64,000 bases of DNA from Zeugodacus cucurbitae (lineage: Eukaryota; Arthropoda; Insecta; Diptera; Tephritidae). Under the pieces are notes generated by a model. It saw only the letters and a program-made list of their open reading frames with translations. It did not search any database and had not been told where the DNA came from. Positions 32,548-43,110 of this stretch are shown here, in pieces. The stretch's first letter is position 1. The number at the start of each line of letters is the position of its first letter. The stretch spans positions 30,122,001 to 30,186,000 of the forward strand of contig NC_071669.1 in assembly GCF_028554725.1 (NCBI RefSeq), given 5' to 3'. The translations under genes were made by a program, and so were the position numbers.

Positions 32548-33164
32548 TTCAGACACCCTGGAAAGATGTTTTTATAAATATATTTGATGCAGAAAAAAGT
32601 TCTACGACAAGGAACTATGATATGCAAATATATAAAAAGCTGTGTTGCAAAATCCTTCACCATCCATCCTATAGTTCGTAAAATTTGGCAACGCTCGATT
32701 TCCACATAATTGTAAACACAGAAACCTCTTCAGCTACTAGTGATTTCTAAAATAAGTAATTTTGCTTAAAAACCTTAAATAAATGTAAAATTCGAATTGA
32801 AATGAAAGTTAACAGCGTAATTTTCAATATGTGAAGTTAAAATTGTGAGACAATTGCGTTAAAGTGTGTGAAATTCTATGTGTAACTTTTAGAAAAAATT
32901 GGACTTTTAAATACAAGTATTTGAAAAACTATAAGTCCGATCAACTATATTTATATATATTCCTTCTCTGGAGAGCCTCCCCTTTCACCGTTTAACCCGT
33001 TACCGTTGTCGTTATCAAAACCTGACCGCCAAAGTAATCGGAATCGTGCCAATAAATAATCCTTTATGTGGTTCTGATCACAATTTTATTTTTTGTATCA
33101 AAACATTAAATGTTTTCAAACTTATCTACAATATTTCGCAAATATGTGTGTAATGTCTTGTAAT
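32548..33164. other. Unassigned non-coding sequence
   Basis: AT-rich; no gene or known repeat recognised. Confidence 0.3.
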
Positions 33165-33260
33165 TGCTATACAGCAGACAGACACCCCGATTTCAACTCG
33201 ACTCGTCATCCTCATCATGTTGATATATAAGTATAACCCTATATCTCACTCGTGAACTTG
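33165..33260 (-). repeat. Degenerate DINE-like fragment
   Basis: CAGACAGACACCCCGATTTC, CTCATCATGTTGATATATAA and ATAACCCTATATCTCACTCG correspond to the reversed family 5' region. Confidence 0.6.
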
Positions 33261-33307
33261 AGAACTGTTTTAGATGGTTCAAACACAGTATTGTTTTGTA
33301 CCTCCAT

Positions 33308-33780
33308 CTATACCTCTATACTACTATTACAAAGAGGAAAGATTTGTATGTATGCTTGTAATGAATAAACTCAAAAATTACTATGCCGATTTCAAAAATT
33401 CTTTCACCATTGGAAAGCTAAATTTACCCCGAGTAACATAGGCTATATTTATTTGCTAGAATCTCATCTTTCTGGAAATAATTCCCAGATGAGGGAATCA
33501 AAAAAACAGAACAAAATATTAGAAATATATAAGCATGCACTAGGACACTGCCTTCATAATCAGAGAGAAAGAGAACGGACACCAAAGACTAGAGGTCGTA
33601 ATCAAGTCTTAGGTCATTGCAAATAAAATATAATTTAATGTTAATTTTCGAATATTCCTCATTTTACTTTTCCAAAATGAACCCACGCAAGAAACCGTAA
33701 AGTACATACGTATGTATGGGAGAGTGTGTATAAGAGTGTAAAAACTTATTGAAATGTGTTTGTTTAAACTCGTGATAAAC
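33308..33780 (+). mobile_element. Non-autonomous Helitron, 3'-truncated
   Basis: Starts CTATACTACTATTACAAAGA and follows the reverse complement of 22196-21590 (e.g. AATAAACTCAAAAATTACTA, CATAATCAGAGAGAAAGAGA, ACCAAAGACTAGAGGTCG, TGAACCCACGCAAGAAACCG). The CTAG terminus is missing; similarity stops around 33780. Confidence 0.75.
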
Positions 33781-33859
33781 AAATAATAATAAAGTTAAAG
33801 CTATTGCAGAAGACTTAGAGAAGAAGAAGAAGAGTTAGTCCAAATAAATTGGAAGATAA

Positions 33860-34030
33860 ACAGAAACAATTTGTTAGATCTTGTAGACAAGCTATCCTTA
33901 TACATTTGAGCACTCCAGTTGGAAGTTGAAAATCTGCTGGAAATTTGGAACGATTTACAAACAATTTTCCTAAATTATATAAATTAGCTTTCAAATACTT
34001 AACAATTGTTGCTACATCATTGTATTATAT
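33860..34030 (+). pseudogene. hAT transposase C-terminal fragment
   Basis: NFPKLYKLAFKYLTIVATS reads like the start of the hAT dimerisation region (W-x-x-x-x-P-x-L-x-x-x-A-x-x-Y-L-x-I-x-A-T-S). The expected P-x-E-R-x-F-S motif is not visible after it. Short and moderately convincing. Confidence 0.5.
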
Positions 34031-34204
34031 TATTTGTTTTAAACCGAAAGTATGGAATAACATAATTTTAAAATCCTTTAATAAAAACTGTTACACTTCA
34101 AATTTATTTAGCAAAGTTGTTTTTAATAGTATTCTTTCAGAACTTGCATAAACAAACAAAAAAATGTACACAACCAAAAAAGCTATGAAATTTAAATATT
34201 TTTT

Positions 34205-34420
34205 TTACTTGTTTTCGAAAAGTGGGCGTGGCACCTCCCCAAATATGTATTTTTGTATATATCTTTCAAACTAATTTTATTATATAATCCATAATTACTA
34301 GACACATTTCCCTTTAGTACCCCATCATACACAATAAAAATTGGTGAAATTGGATTATAACCATGCCCACCCGTTGTATGACCGCATTATATAGCAGAAC
34401 TATGCTATGTTTAAAATTTG
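34205..34420 (+). repeat. Degenerate DINE-like internal fragment
   Basis: AAGTGGGCGTGGCACCTCCC, TATTTTTGTATATATCTTTC and GGATTATAACCATGCCCACC match the middle of the family with many changes. Confidence 0.6.
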
Positions 34421-34538
34421 TATTTAAATGCCAATGTGGAGTTTACTCCACGTGAGCCTCCAATATACTACCATAAAATTCAAATTTCAATTTCACACAT
34501 TTATAAACTATACTGTCATATTACGTACGTTAAACTTA

Positions 34539-35255
34539 CAGCCCTATTCCGAAAAAAACTCATAACTGAGTTGAGAGGAAAAATTTGTGAGGTTTCTTGT
34601 GACGTATATTTTGTGAGTCTATTCTGGCTCGAATCTCATAAAGTCACCAATTGAGATGAAAAGCATTTTGCTGTCAAACAGTTGTTTCAAAAGAAATAAA
34701 TTCAAAATAAATACAAATTGCTGTAAAATTTGTAAACAAATGAAAAACATCACAATTGCGTATTTACAGTCGAAAGTTAAAAAACAAAAGAATTATAAAA
34801 AAATGTCATGAATGTAAATCATAGGGTTATAGAGGCCGTGCGTCAGTGTCCTTTGCTTTACAAAAACAATGCGTCCTTATCGGATTGTAGATGTGGTTGG
34901 CAGCAAATCGCTCAACAAATGATAATGCACGTACGTCCATATTGCTTCAGATTCGGTTTAACACAATTATTAGATAACTGAACTTTTATAGAGGCCCTTT
35001 TTTCAAAGAACAATTCATCCATGCTCGTTATAGCACGCAAATATTTACACATTTGTTTCCAAATATTGCTAAAAACCAAAACAAACACAAATATTTTTGT
35101 ATTGTGATGGCTGCTTTCACACGTCACAGATGTTTGAGAAAATTGTGAGCATTTGAGCTTTTAAATTTTCTCCAGCATAAGGTAATCATCACAAAATCCA
35201 AAAACCTAACAGTAGTGAGTGTGGTGAATTTTGTGAGGGCATGAGAAAAGGGCTG
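34539..35255. mobile_element. TTA-flanked MITE (717 bp), PIF/Harbinger-like
   Basis: Ends CAGCCCTATTC and (reversed) CAGCCCTTTTC, directly flanked by TTA at 34536-34538 and 35256-35258. A 3-bp TTA/TAA duplication is typical of PIF/Harbinger. A minus-strand frame (35127-34912) has no recognised domain. Confidence 0.7.
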
Positions 35256-35280
35256 TTAGAGCTTCTGACATTTTTCGTTA

Positions 35281-35730
35281 TACTATGTTCGGACTGACAT
35301 TAAAAACATGTTTTCATAGAAAACTTGTGTTTTCATCCATGCAAAATCTGTCATACGAAATCACAGTTTTCGCTGAAAACTTCTTGAATACTTACATTCC
35401 ACTCATTATAATCGATGTCTGCTCCAGTTTATTCGATATAATTGGAAGACATATTTGGCCATCCACAAATTATCAGTTAATATTTGTTTACATTTTCAAA
35501 AGAATGGAGAAAAAACAAAAGTGCATAAAAATAAATTCGTGTGGTGAGAGTGAGGAAGCGCTCCTAATTGAATTGTGACAAAATAAGGTGTATACTCTAC
35601 GTGTTAAATTAAATTGTGAACTGTCAATGAAAACGCATCGAAAACACATGATGTCGGTCAGAACGACTTTGGTTCCACAATCCACCAATTGTGTTTTCAA
35701 TATGTTTTCAATGTCGGTCCGAACGTAGTA
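35281..35730. mobile_element. TTA-flanked MITE (450 bp), PIF/Harbinger-like
   Basis: Inverted ends TACTATGTTCGGACTGACAT and (reversed) TACTACGTTCGGACCGACAT, flanked by TTA at 35278-35280 and 35731-35733. The interior has GAATGGAGAAAAAACAAAAG and a short frame with EEALLIEL, faintly like the start of a MADF/Myb-type second protein of Harbinger elements. Only 19 bp plus the two TTAs separate it from the previous MITE. Confidence 0.78.
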
Positions 35731-35933
35731 TTAGTGAGTAAACGAACTTTTATCATATTGGATCAGAAGTTACTTTTGATGTTGAGAACAGCTGAGCATA
35801 ATGAACGTACGCAGAAAATGATTTGTATAAATTGGACTGTGCCAAATTCCAATTGGAAAACAGCGGCGCAAGTGAAAATGGCTGTATTGTATGATGTAAG
35901 GGTAAACAAACTAGACGAATAACTAAATCGGTC

Positions 35934-36060
35934 GGTACACGTGCTGAAAATTTGCTGGACATTATACATTCGGACGTGCTTGGTTCAATTAGCACAAAAT
36001 CGGTCAGCGGCGCAAGATTCTTGTTGGTTTTTGATAATTTCTCAAGAAAGGTATGCGCTA
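35934..36060 (+). pseudogene. Copia-type integrase core, N-terminal part
   Basis: Reads ENLLDIIHSDVLGSISTKSV then GARFLLVFDNFSRKV: the H-S/T-D catalytic aspartate motif followed by the F-D-x-S-R-K motif of Copia integrases. Interrupted at 36060 by the hAT MITE. Confidence 0.82.
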
Positions 36061-36796
36061 CAGAGAACTGCAAAACTCACTTTTTCCTTGAATCAGCTCA
36101 TACGCAAAAGTTTGTATTCAATTCCAATCACTGAGCGAAGCACAGCGTTGAGTAAAAATCAGCTCATGTTGCCGAACCGCTCATTCGCGTACAATGTGAG
36201 CCTTCGGTCCGAAATGCTTTGCTCACGTTTGCTCACTTCACGAAATGTTTAGCTCACGTTCGCTCACTTCACGAAAATTTTAGCTCACTTTCGCTCAGTG
36301 ATTGGAAGTGAATAGAAACTTTTGCGTATGAGCTGATTCAAGGAAAAATTGAGTTTTGCAGTTCTTTGGTATACATATACAATTATATATGTACATATAT
36401 ATATGTATATATGCATGTGTGTGTGCCAACGGATTTTACAAAACCAGTAGCGCTGCTGGTTGCGCATTTATTCAAGCACAGTGAGTTTATTCATATGTGC
36501 TGAGTTTGTTCATACCCGTTGAGTTTGCTCATAGAAGTTGAGTTTGCTCTTTTGTGTGCTTGTTTTCATTCAACACGATCATTGTTGAGCCGAATGAGCG
36601 AACGCCTGGGTAGAGCTGTTTCAACACGAGCGGGAATAAACTCAGCAAGCAAACAAATTTACCGCCATTGAGCTGAATTTAGCTCAGTAGCGAATATATT
36701 CACGAATGCCATTTTGAGCGCTTGAGCCGAATGGGCTGATAGTTCGGGTATTGTTTGTGTATGAAAATTTTTGCGCTCAACGGAAGCCGTTCTCTG
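36061..36796. mobile_element. hAT-type MITE (736 bp) with 8-bp target duplication
   Basis: Ends CAGAGAAC and GTTCTCTG, flanked by the exact 8-bp duplication ATGCGCTA at 36053-36060 and 36797-36804. The host Copia reading resumes cleanly after it. The left 310 bp is itself a near foldback: CTGCAAAACTCA...CAAAAGTTT at 36068-36115 is inverted near 36315-36362. Short repeated phrases such as GCTCACTTCACGAAA and GAGTTTGCTCAT fill the interior. No transposase. Confidence 0.9.
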
Positions 36797-36804
36797 ATGC
36801 GCTA

Positions 36805-37518
36805 TACCAATTGTGTACAAATCAGATGTATTTGAGAAATTCAAGCAATTTAAAAACGAAGTAGAAACACACTGTGTTGTCGTAAAATAAAAGTTCTGAG
36901 AACACATAATGGCACCGAATATTGTAATTCACAATTCATAAAATTTATTCGCTAATGTGGTATTGTTCATCAAAAAACAGCACTATATACGCCAGAGCAG
37001 AACGGAATTGCTTAGCGGATGAACCGTACTTTAATTGAACGTGTGAGATGCATGGCGCTGGATTCTGGTCTAGAAAACAATTTCTGGGCAGAAGCTATTA
37101 ATACGGCAGTGTATTTAGTAAATCGCATTCCGTGTAGAGGCAAAAGCCAAACCCGGAAGAAATATGGTCCGGTGTGAAACCAAATTTAAAACACCTACGA
37201 GTATTTGGTTGCACAGCGATGGTTTATATACAAAAGCAAAAACGTTTGAAGTTAGATGCAAAATCAGATGAATATGTTTTTGTTGGCTATTGCATTGTAT
37301 CTAAGGCATATAGGCTTTACAGAAAATCTGATAACAAGTTTATTGTGAGTCGTGATGTTAAATTTTTAGAAGATTCCAACAATAAATCCAAGCGAGCGGA
37401 GTCAAATCTAATAGTTGATATTATTAACAAAAAAGAATCTAATGACATTAACAATTCAGAGGAAGTAATAGTAAGTGTACGTAGCAATTTATGTGGACGA
37501 CGTTTTGCTGTTTTCTAA
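36805..37518 (+). pseudogene. Copia-type integrase C-terminal part and linker
   Basis: YTPEQNGIA (integrase block before the third acidic residue) then NRTLIERVRCMALDSGL, NFWAEAINTAVYLVNRIP and, in the frame from 37174, HLRVFGCTAMVYI and DEYVFVGYCIVSKAYRLY. All are classic Copia integrase C-terminal motifs. Stops and frameshifts throughout. Confidence 0.83.
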
Positions 37519-37800
37519 TGACACGGAGGCTACGCAGCGGATAAAGAACGAGTTGTCATCAAAATTTAAAATGAAAGCCATGGGTTCAGCGTCATCTGTA
37601 CTTGGAATGAGAGTTCAGCGCGATGAGGTAAAAAAGTTAATCAAACTTGATCAGTCTGAATATATTTCCAGTACGGTTTGAAATGGATGATTGTAATGCC
37701 GTTGCTACGCCACTAGATTTGTCGCAAAAGCTTACTTTGGAAATGTGTCCACAAACTGAAGAAGCAAAGAGATAGATGGAAAATGTTCCATACAGTCTAC
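37475..37800 (+). pseudogene. Copia-type reverse transcriptase fragment
   Basis: The frame at 37475-37681 reads MYVAIYVDDVLLFSND, the Copia YVDD catalytic motif, then LSSKFKMKAMGSASSVLGM. It overlaps the end of the linker frame because most of the RT fingers and palm are deleted. A frameshift near 37680 leads to MDDCNAV-like sequence and the relic ends near 37800. Confidence 0.82.
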
Positions 37801-37838
37801 TGTTCAATTTTCATTTTATACTGTTCTTATGTATATCA

Positions 37839-39010
37839 TCTATATATATAAAAATGAAACCCGTTTTCCGTTGTCACGACATAGCATGAAAACGGTTAGA
37901 CCGATTTCACTAATTATTTTTTGTGTGTATTCCAGGGGGATTGAGGATGGTTATTACGGAGAGAAAAATTAAAAAAAGTTGCCTGAAAAAGTCTAAAATT
38001 CACATTTTTCTAATCTCCCATACAAACAATTTGTATTGTATAGATATAAAAACGAATTGCTGTTCGTTAGTCTCGCAAAACGTCGAGAACTGCCACACCG
38101 ATCTGGCTAATTTTAGTCTTGAAATATTCGAGCATGGCCAAGAAAGGTTTAGAAAGTAAGTAAATATAGAAAAATTGCGCGGAAGATTGCAATAACAGAA
38201 CTTTATATGAGTTGACAAAAAAATAAAAAAAAAAAATAGAAAACAAAAAATAATAATATTTAGAAGGTAGTCATTGTTGCTTTTTTAAAATATTTTTGTC
38301 ATTGTTCAATTGTATAAGGTTGTGTCGATAGCCCAAAACAATTTGTAACAAGTAAGGAAAGGCTAAGTTTGGATGCAGCCGAACATTTTATACTCTCGGA
38401 ATTTATTGATGTAATTTTATTAAGATAACACACAATACTGACCCATAATTCATAAAGAAGAATAGAATAACGAAAATCATTAAATATTGTATATGAGAAC
38501 CATGGTAATTCCTGAACCGATTTCACTCATTTTCACCATCAAAGCATAACGGGAATAGGGGCAACATGGCAACCTGTTAATAGGCACACAAACTGTACAT
38601 TCGGCATTGAAATTACTCCTAAATTGCAAATCAACGAAACACCAGTTTGCAAAATCGCCACAAATAGCGCTATAGCGAAGATTCACCAGATATGCAAGTT
38701 GATAATTTGGGAAGTACGGCGCATAAAAAATCGCTTATTTATACATAGAAGTGTATTTGCATCAAGATCACACTGCGATTGTAGAAGCAGTAGCTAGATA
38801 TTGGAATTGGTAAGGTCACAGTTGACACCTCGATGGATTAATAACATTTCAAACAGATTCCTGTCTCTTCTGTCTCTTTCCGGACATAAAACAGCAATAT
38901 AATACCCATAATTGGCTGAGTGAACGACTAATATTCGTCGCAAAAAACAAAGATGTCGTCGATGTCAATGCGACAATTTAGAATTTCGTTACAGGAAAAC
39001 TGACACAGAT
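37839..39010 (+). mobile_element. Non-autonomous Helitron (interrupted)
   Basis: Begins TCTATATATATAAAAATGAA after C rather than the usual A. The 5' 500 bp parallels 50263-50640 (ACGGAGAGAAAAATTA, TGCCTGAAAAAGTC, CCCATACAAACAATTTGT). Helicase-like traces follow after the DINE-like insertion (ICKLIIW near 38690, matching Walker B). No clear CTAG terminus; similarity to the 50263 copy fades near 39010. Confidence 0.68.
38346..38550 (-). repeat. DINE-like fragment nested in a Helitron
   Basis: Reversed 3' terminus AACAAGTAAGGAAAGGCTAA, then ATTTTATACTCTCGGAATTT, CTGACCCATAATTCATAAAG and GGTAATTCCTGAACCGATTT. Confidence 0.75.
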
Positions 39011-39099
39011 ACAAATTAGGATGGCGTAGCCAATTATCCCAAACGATTTTTATAATCATTGGAATTGCCAGGATTATCACCACTTAATTTTACATTTAA

Positions 39100-39343
39100 C
39101 TCTTTCAGTCGTGGTGGTTAGTGTCAATAACCACCTCTTTCCGAATTTTATATTAAAATCCACGCCATCTACCGACAATCGCGTGAATTATCATGAATGT
39201 TTGTACCTTTTTTGACAAGGTGCGACCGGTTAGCGGCATATTCGATGATGATACTTTCAGTGATATTTCAGCTGTAGATAATGCCAAAACAAATAATCGA
39301 AACATTCAACATATTCTTAATCTCAAAGCGTGACTGAAAGAGT
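39100..39343. mobile_element. TTAA-flanked MITE (244 bp), piggyBac-like
   Basis: Ends CTCTTTCAGTCGTGG and (reversed) CTCTTTCAGTCACGC, flanked by TTAA at 39096-39099 and 39344-39347. TTAA is the target of piggyBac transposases. No domain-bearing frame inside. Confidence 0.72.
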
Positions 39344-39569
39344 TAAAAGTAGCATCAGTTGTCATCATGCTGTATAACATAAATCAACCGAAGATTCCAC
39401 CAAAATCAGAAGCAATTATTTGAGCAGAAATAGATGGAGACTATGGGACGGACACGTTGTGGGTTGTTGAAGGCACAAAAGAATCTATACCAAACTTACT
39501 TATAGGAAAACCCTGGCTATGACACGACAAGACAAAAGAGTTCCAGTAAGAGTCCTTAATGAGTGTAAG

Positions 39570-40740
39570 TCATCATCGAGTCCATGGAGTTCTCCTGTAG
39601 TACTTGTGAAGAAGATGGTAACATGAGGTTTTGCGTGGACTACAGAAAGTTGAATGGTGTCACGAAGAAAGACAGACAAGTAGAATAGATGACACCCTAG
39701 ACTCACTATCAGGCACGAATTGGTTTTCAACACTCGATTTGAAAAGTGGCTATTGGCAAGTGGAAGTAAACGAAGAAGACAAAGAAAAGACGGCTTTCAG
39801 CGTTGGAGATGGTCTATGGCAATTCACTGTAATGCCCTTTGGGTTATGTAACGCTCCTGTCACTTTTGAGAGGCTTATGGACCAAGTGTTAAAAGGATTA
39901 CACTGGAAGACATGTTTGGTGTACCTAGACGATATCATCGTGTTGGGTAAAAGCTTTGATGAGCATCTCAAAAATTTGGAAGAGGTTTTCCAACGCATAG
40001 CCAGCGCTGGTTTAAAACTGAGCCCAAAGAAGTGTTTTCTGTTCAAGAAGGAAGTCAGATATTTAGGACACTAAGTGACAACGAAGGGCATTTGTACAGC
40101 TCAGGAAAAGATAGAGGCAGTAAAGGACTGCCCCAGACCTCAAAATTTACATGAATTGCGGAGTTTCCTTGGACTTTGTACGTATTACCGACGATTCGAT
40201 TCAAATTTCGCCAGCGTAGCTAGTAGCCTCCATGAACTCACGAAGAAGAACAGAGCCTTTGAATGGAATGAAGAACAGGAATTGGGCCTTCCAAACTCTG
40301 AAGGAGAGATTATGTTCTGCGCCAATGTTAGCATATTCAGTTCCAGGCTCAATGTTCGTTTTGGACACGGATGCTAGTGGCTATGCAAAAGGAGGCGTTC
40401 TATCCCAAGTGATTGACGGGAATGAGAAAGTGGTCGCGTATTATAGCCAGACGATAAGTAAGCCAGAGAAGAATTATTGCGTAACGCGAAGAGAATTACT
40501 GGCATTGGTGAAGTGCATCAAACATTTCCATATGTACCTGTATGGACAGCGATTTCGAGTAAGGACAGATTACGCAGCATTAAAATGGCTTCTGCAATTC
40601 AAGAATCCAGAAGGGCAGTTGGTACGGTGGATTGAGAGACTCCAAAGTTATGACTTCTCTATAGAACTCCGAAAAGGTAGTAGTCATGGGAATGCGGACG
40701 CGATGTCTCGTCGTCCTTGTAATTTAGAATGTCGATATTG
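39570..40740 (+). pseudogene. Ty3/Gypsy copy 2: reverse transcriptase and RNase H
   Basis: RT motifs in order: FSTLDLKSGYWQVEV (first catalytic aspartate), TVMPFGLCNAPVTFERLM, VYLDDIIVLGKSF (YLDD codons 39922-39933), LKLSPKKCFLFKKEVRYLGH. RNase H: FVLDTDASGYAKGGVLSQ, YCVTRRELLALVKC, SSHGNADAMSRRPC. A TAA at 40072-40074 and frameshifts near 39620 and 40280 break the frame. Catalytic residues are otherwise visible. Confidence 0.85.
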
Positions 40741-41537
40741 TTCAAGAGCTGAGGCCAAAGAAGACATTATAGATGTTCGATTAATGTCAATAACTTCGAC
40801 AGAAGGCTGGGATCCAAAGGATTTACGAAAATGTCAGCAAGAAGATCCAGATTTGGAGCTGGTAATGCATGGAGTGGAGCTGAACAAGAGTCCAACGAGA
40901 GAAGAAATAGCTGCAGAGAGTCCAGTTGCAAAGCCATATTGGGCACAGTGGCACAGTTTAAAGTTGGTATCTGGCTGCTTGCATCGAGTTTGGGAAAGCG
41001 AAAATGGACAAAGTTGCTGAACTCTTATAATCGTTCCGAAAGTAAGAATTCCTGATGTACTTAAGGAGATGCATAACGGTCCAAGTGGAGGGCACATGGG
41101 AATCACAAAAACCTTGGAAAAACTAAAGCAAAGATTTTATTGGGTTGGTAGTCGGCAATCAGTCACGGAATTGATTGCAATTGTGCTGAGTGCATTAAAG
41201 CAAAAGGGCCGAGATCCAGGAGTCACGGCCAGATGAAGCAGTACAATTCGGGTGCCCTATTTGAACGAATTACCATGGATGTAGCCGGTCCGTTTCCCAC
41301 CAGTAAATTAGGAAACAAATATGTTTTGGTAGTTATGGATTACTTCAGCAAATGGCCAGAAGTATATCCAATTCCTAATCAAGAAGCTGAAACAGTAGCT
41401 AATGTATTCATCAATAATTGGGTAACAAGGTATGGTGTTTCAATAGAATTACATTCTGACCAAGGAAGGAATTTCGAATCAGCTCTAATCCAGGAAATGT
41501 GCCAAAAAAGCGTGGATCTCCTATTGACTAGATGGTA
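40741..41537 (+). pseudogene. Ty3/Gypsy copy 2: integrase, truncated
   Basis: After the spacer, GGHMGITKTLEKLKQRFYWV starts the zinc-binding region. The frame 41233-41538 contains the first two acidic catalytic residues in ITMDVAGPFPTSK and HSDQGRNFES. The third is missing because similarity stops at about 41528, next to a minus-strand LINE fragment. Confidence 0.83.
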
Positions 41538-41565
41538 AAACTTAGCAAATTTTAAATCAAGCTCA

Positions 41566-42010
41566 CCCCTTTTTTCTTGACATGCTCTTTCTAGCGAAGC
41601 TTAGCTTCTAGGGTGATTGCTAGGTACTTAGCATTATTGTGATGTGGTATACGAGTACCATTTATATAAATGGGATGGTATGATGGTTTTTTTAAACTAA
41701 GTCTACGTGAATTGATTTGGAATCGTTTAATTTAATGCGCCACTTGGAAGCCCATTTAGGAATTGCATTGACTGCTGTCTGCTCTCGAAGGGTAGATACT
41801 GAGATTGGCTCTCCTGCTGCTAACATGGCTGTGTCATCCGCAAATGTCGCTCACATAACTTGAGTCAGTGGCGATATAACTTGAAAATCAAGTAAAGCAC
41901 TGGCCCCATCACGCTTCCCTAGGGAACACCCGCTTCTATCGGATGCGAGATTGAGTGTGCATCCTCTTGTTTTATGCGAAAGTATCTATGTTTTAGCTAG
42001 GAAGCATTTA
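41566..42010 (-). pseudogene. Jockey-like LINE reverse transcriptase fragment
   Basis: On the minus strand: RIKQEDAHSISHPIEAGVP, then a stop and GSVMGPVLYLIF (block C), a frameshift, and TFADDTAMLAAGEPIS with the catalytic ADD, followed by IPKWASKWRIKLNDSKS. It ends near AKYLAITLEAKLR. All are standard insect Jockey-type RT motifs. It lacks neighbours of its own element; whether it belongs to the same insertion as 43130-46178 is unclear. Confidence 0.78.
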
Positions 42011-42119
42011 CATTAGAATTCGATACACCTAGTCAATTGTTGAATGATGATTTCGATCTATTATTGATTTGAGCCTCTTTATGAGAACATTGAAACTCTC
42101 TAGAATCGTTTCTTTTAGG

Positions 42120-42615
42120 TACTAAAGGAAAAACACCAGAAACCTTAAATTTCATTATAAAGAAGGTACAGAAGGGCTGCACTCAAATTGGTACACACAA
42201 TTTTAAATGGGTGTGGCTCCGCCCACTTAAGGGTCAAAAACCATATCTCCGAAACTGCTCGACCAATTTCAATGAAATTCGGTTTATAATATTTTCCTGA
42301 CATTCCAATGACATGTTGTGAAAATTCGGTTCAAAACCACGCCTACTTCCTATATACCAGAACTTTGTAGTCCATCTGCATCGTTTACTATACAATGTAT
42401 GCAGTAAGCACTAGTGAAGATATTTCGAAGAAATTCAGATGTAATATTATTCTTCTAATAATATGTCTCCGTGCTAAATGAAATCGGGTCGAAACCTACC
42501 CTAATACCCATATACCTAATATTAGGGTTTCCAACTTTCAATGGACTTTATACCGCATATATGACGTATATATGTGTCAAATTTTGTGTTATATTAATAA
42601 AATTACATAAATTGT
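42120..42615 (+). repeat. DINE-like 3' internal portion
   Basis: AGGAAAAACACCAGAAACCT through GTGTGGCTCCGCCCACTTAA to ATTAATAAAATTACATAAAT, matching 44490-44990. The 3' hairpin is absent. Confidence 0.75.
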
Positions 42616-42849
42616 TCTGTTTTGGTGTTAAAACACCCCCTAAACTCAGAGAAAATATATGTTTGTTGATATGGGTTTGGAATGAGGTTATTGATAAAAA
42701 AAATCACATAAAATTATAAGCAATTATAATAAGTTACAGGATTTTTGTTGTTATTCATATAATTCGAACTTTCTCTACATTTGTACAAGCAGTATCGCTG
42801 AAGCTCAATGATTAATTGAGGGTTACACGGGATCTCACATTCCATGTTA

Positions 42850-43110
42850 TATTGTCCTTGGTTTTTGAAAGAATTCTTCTAGTATTTCACCAACTGACAG
42901 ATCAATATCCCTATGAATATTCATTGATGCTAGACGATTAAGCCTATCTTGACCTGTCGTATTTCGTAAATAGGTTTTAATTCTCTTTAAACTTGAAAAA
43001 CTTCTTTCCGGTGATGCTATTGAAACAGGCAATAACGCCAATATGCGTAAAATCTTGAAAACATTCCCAAAAGACCTTTTGTTCACTACTTCTAAAGCTT
43101 CGAGAGCTTT
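42850..43110 (-). pseudogene. hAT-family transposase dimerisation domain fragment
   Basis: Reads ILALLPVSIASPERSFSSLK then RIKTYLRNTTGQDRLNRLAS: the hAT C-terminal P-x-x-x-A-x-x-E-R-x-F-S-x-L-K motif in the style of ZMYM/THAP-associated hAT proteins. The open frame continues to a stop at 42847. On its 5' side it abuts the Jockey ORF2 relic near 43110. Only the C-terminal 80-90 residues are present. Confidence 0.8.

Larger units (their letters stand above)
35900..37800 (+). mobile_element. Ty1/Copia-type retroelement relic
   Basis: Plus-strand pieces of integrase and reverse transcriptase in the Copia order (integrase before RT). No LTRs recognised. Split by a 736-bp hAT MITE at 36061-36796 and carrying a large deletion between the integrase-RT linker and the RT catalytic block. 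Confidence 0.82.
39386..41537 (+). mobile_element. Ty3/Gypsy-type retroelement, copy 2
   Basis: Same family as 24190-27036, very similar in shared parts. Begins inside the protease-RT linker (AAGATTCCACCAAAATCAGA), loses a segment near 39563, runs through RT and RNase H, and ends within integrase. No LTRs found. It preserves the RT region that copy 1 lost, and copy 1 preserves the protease missing here. Confidence 0.82.

Noticed and set aside
34912..35127. Minus-strand 71-residue ORF inside the first TTA-flanked MITE, considered as Harbinger transposase
   Set aside because: No DDE or helix-turn-helix motif could be seen.
39194..39321. Short ORF inside the TTAA MITE
   Set aside because: Only about 43 codons with no recognisable domain; consistent with chance.
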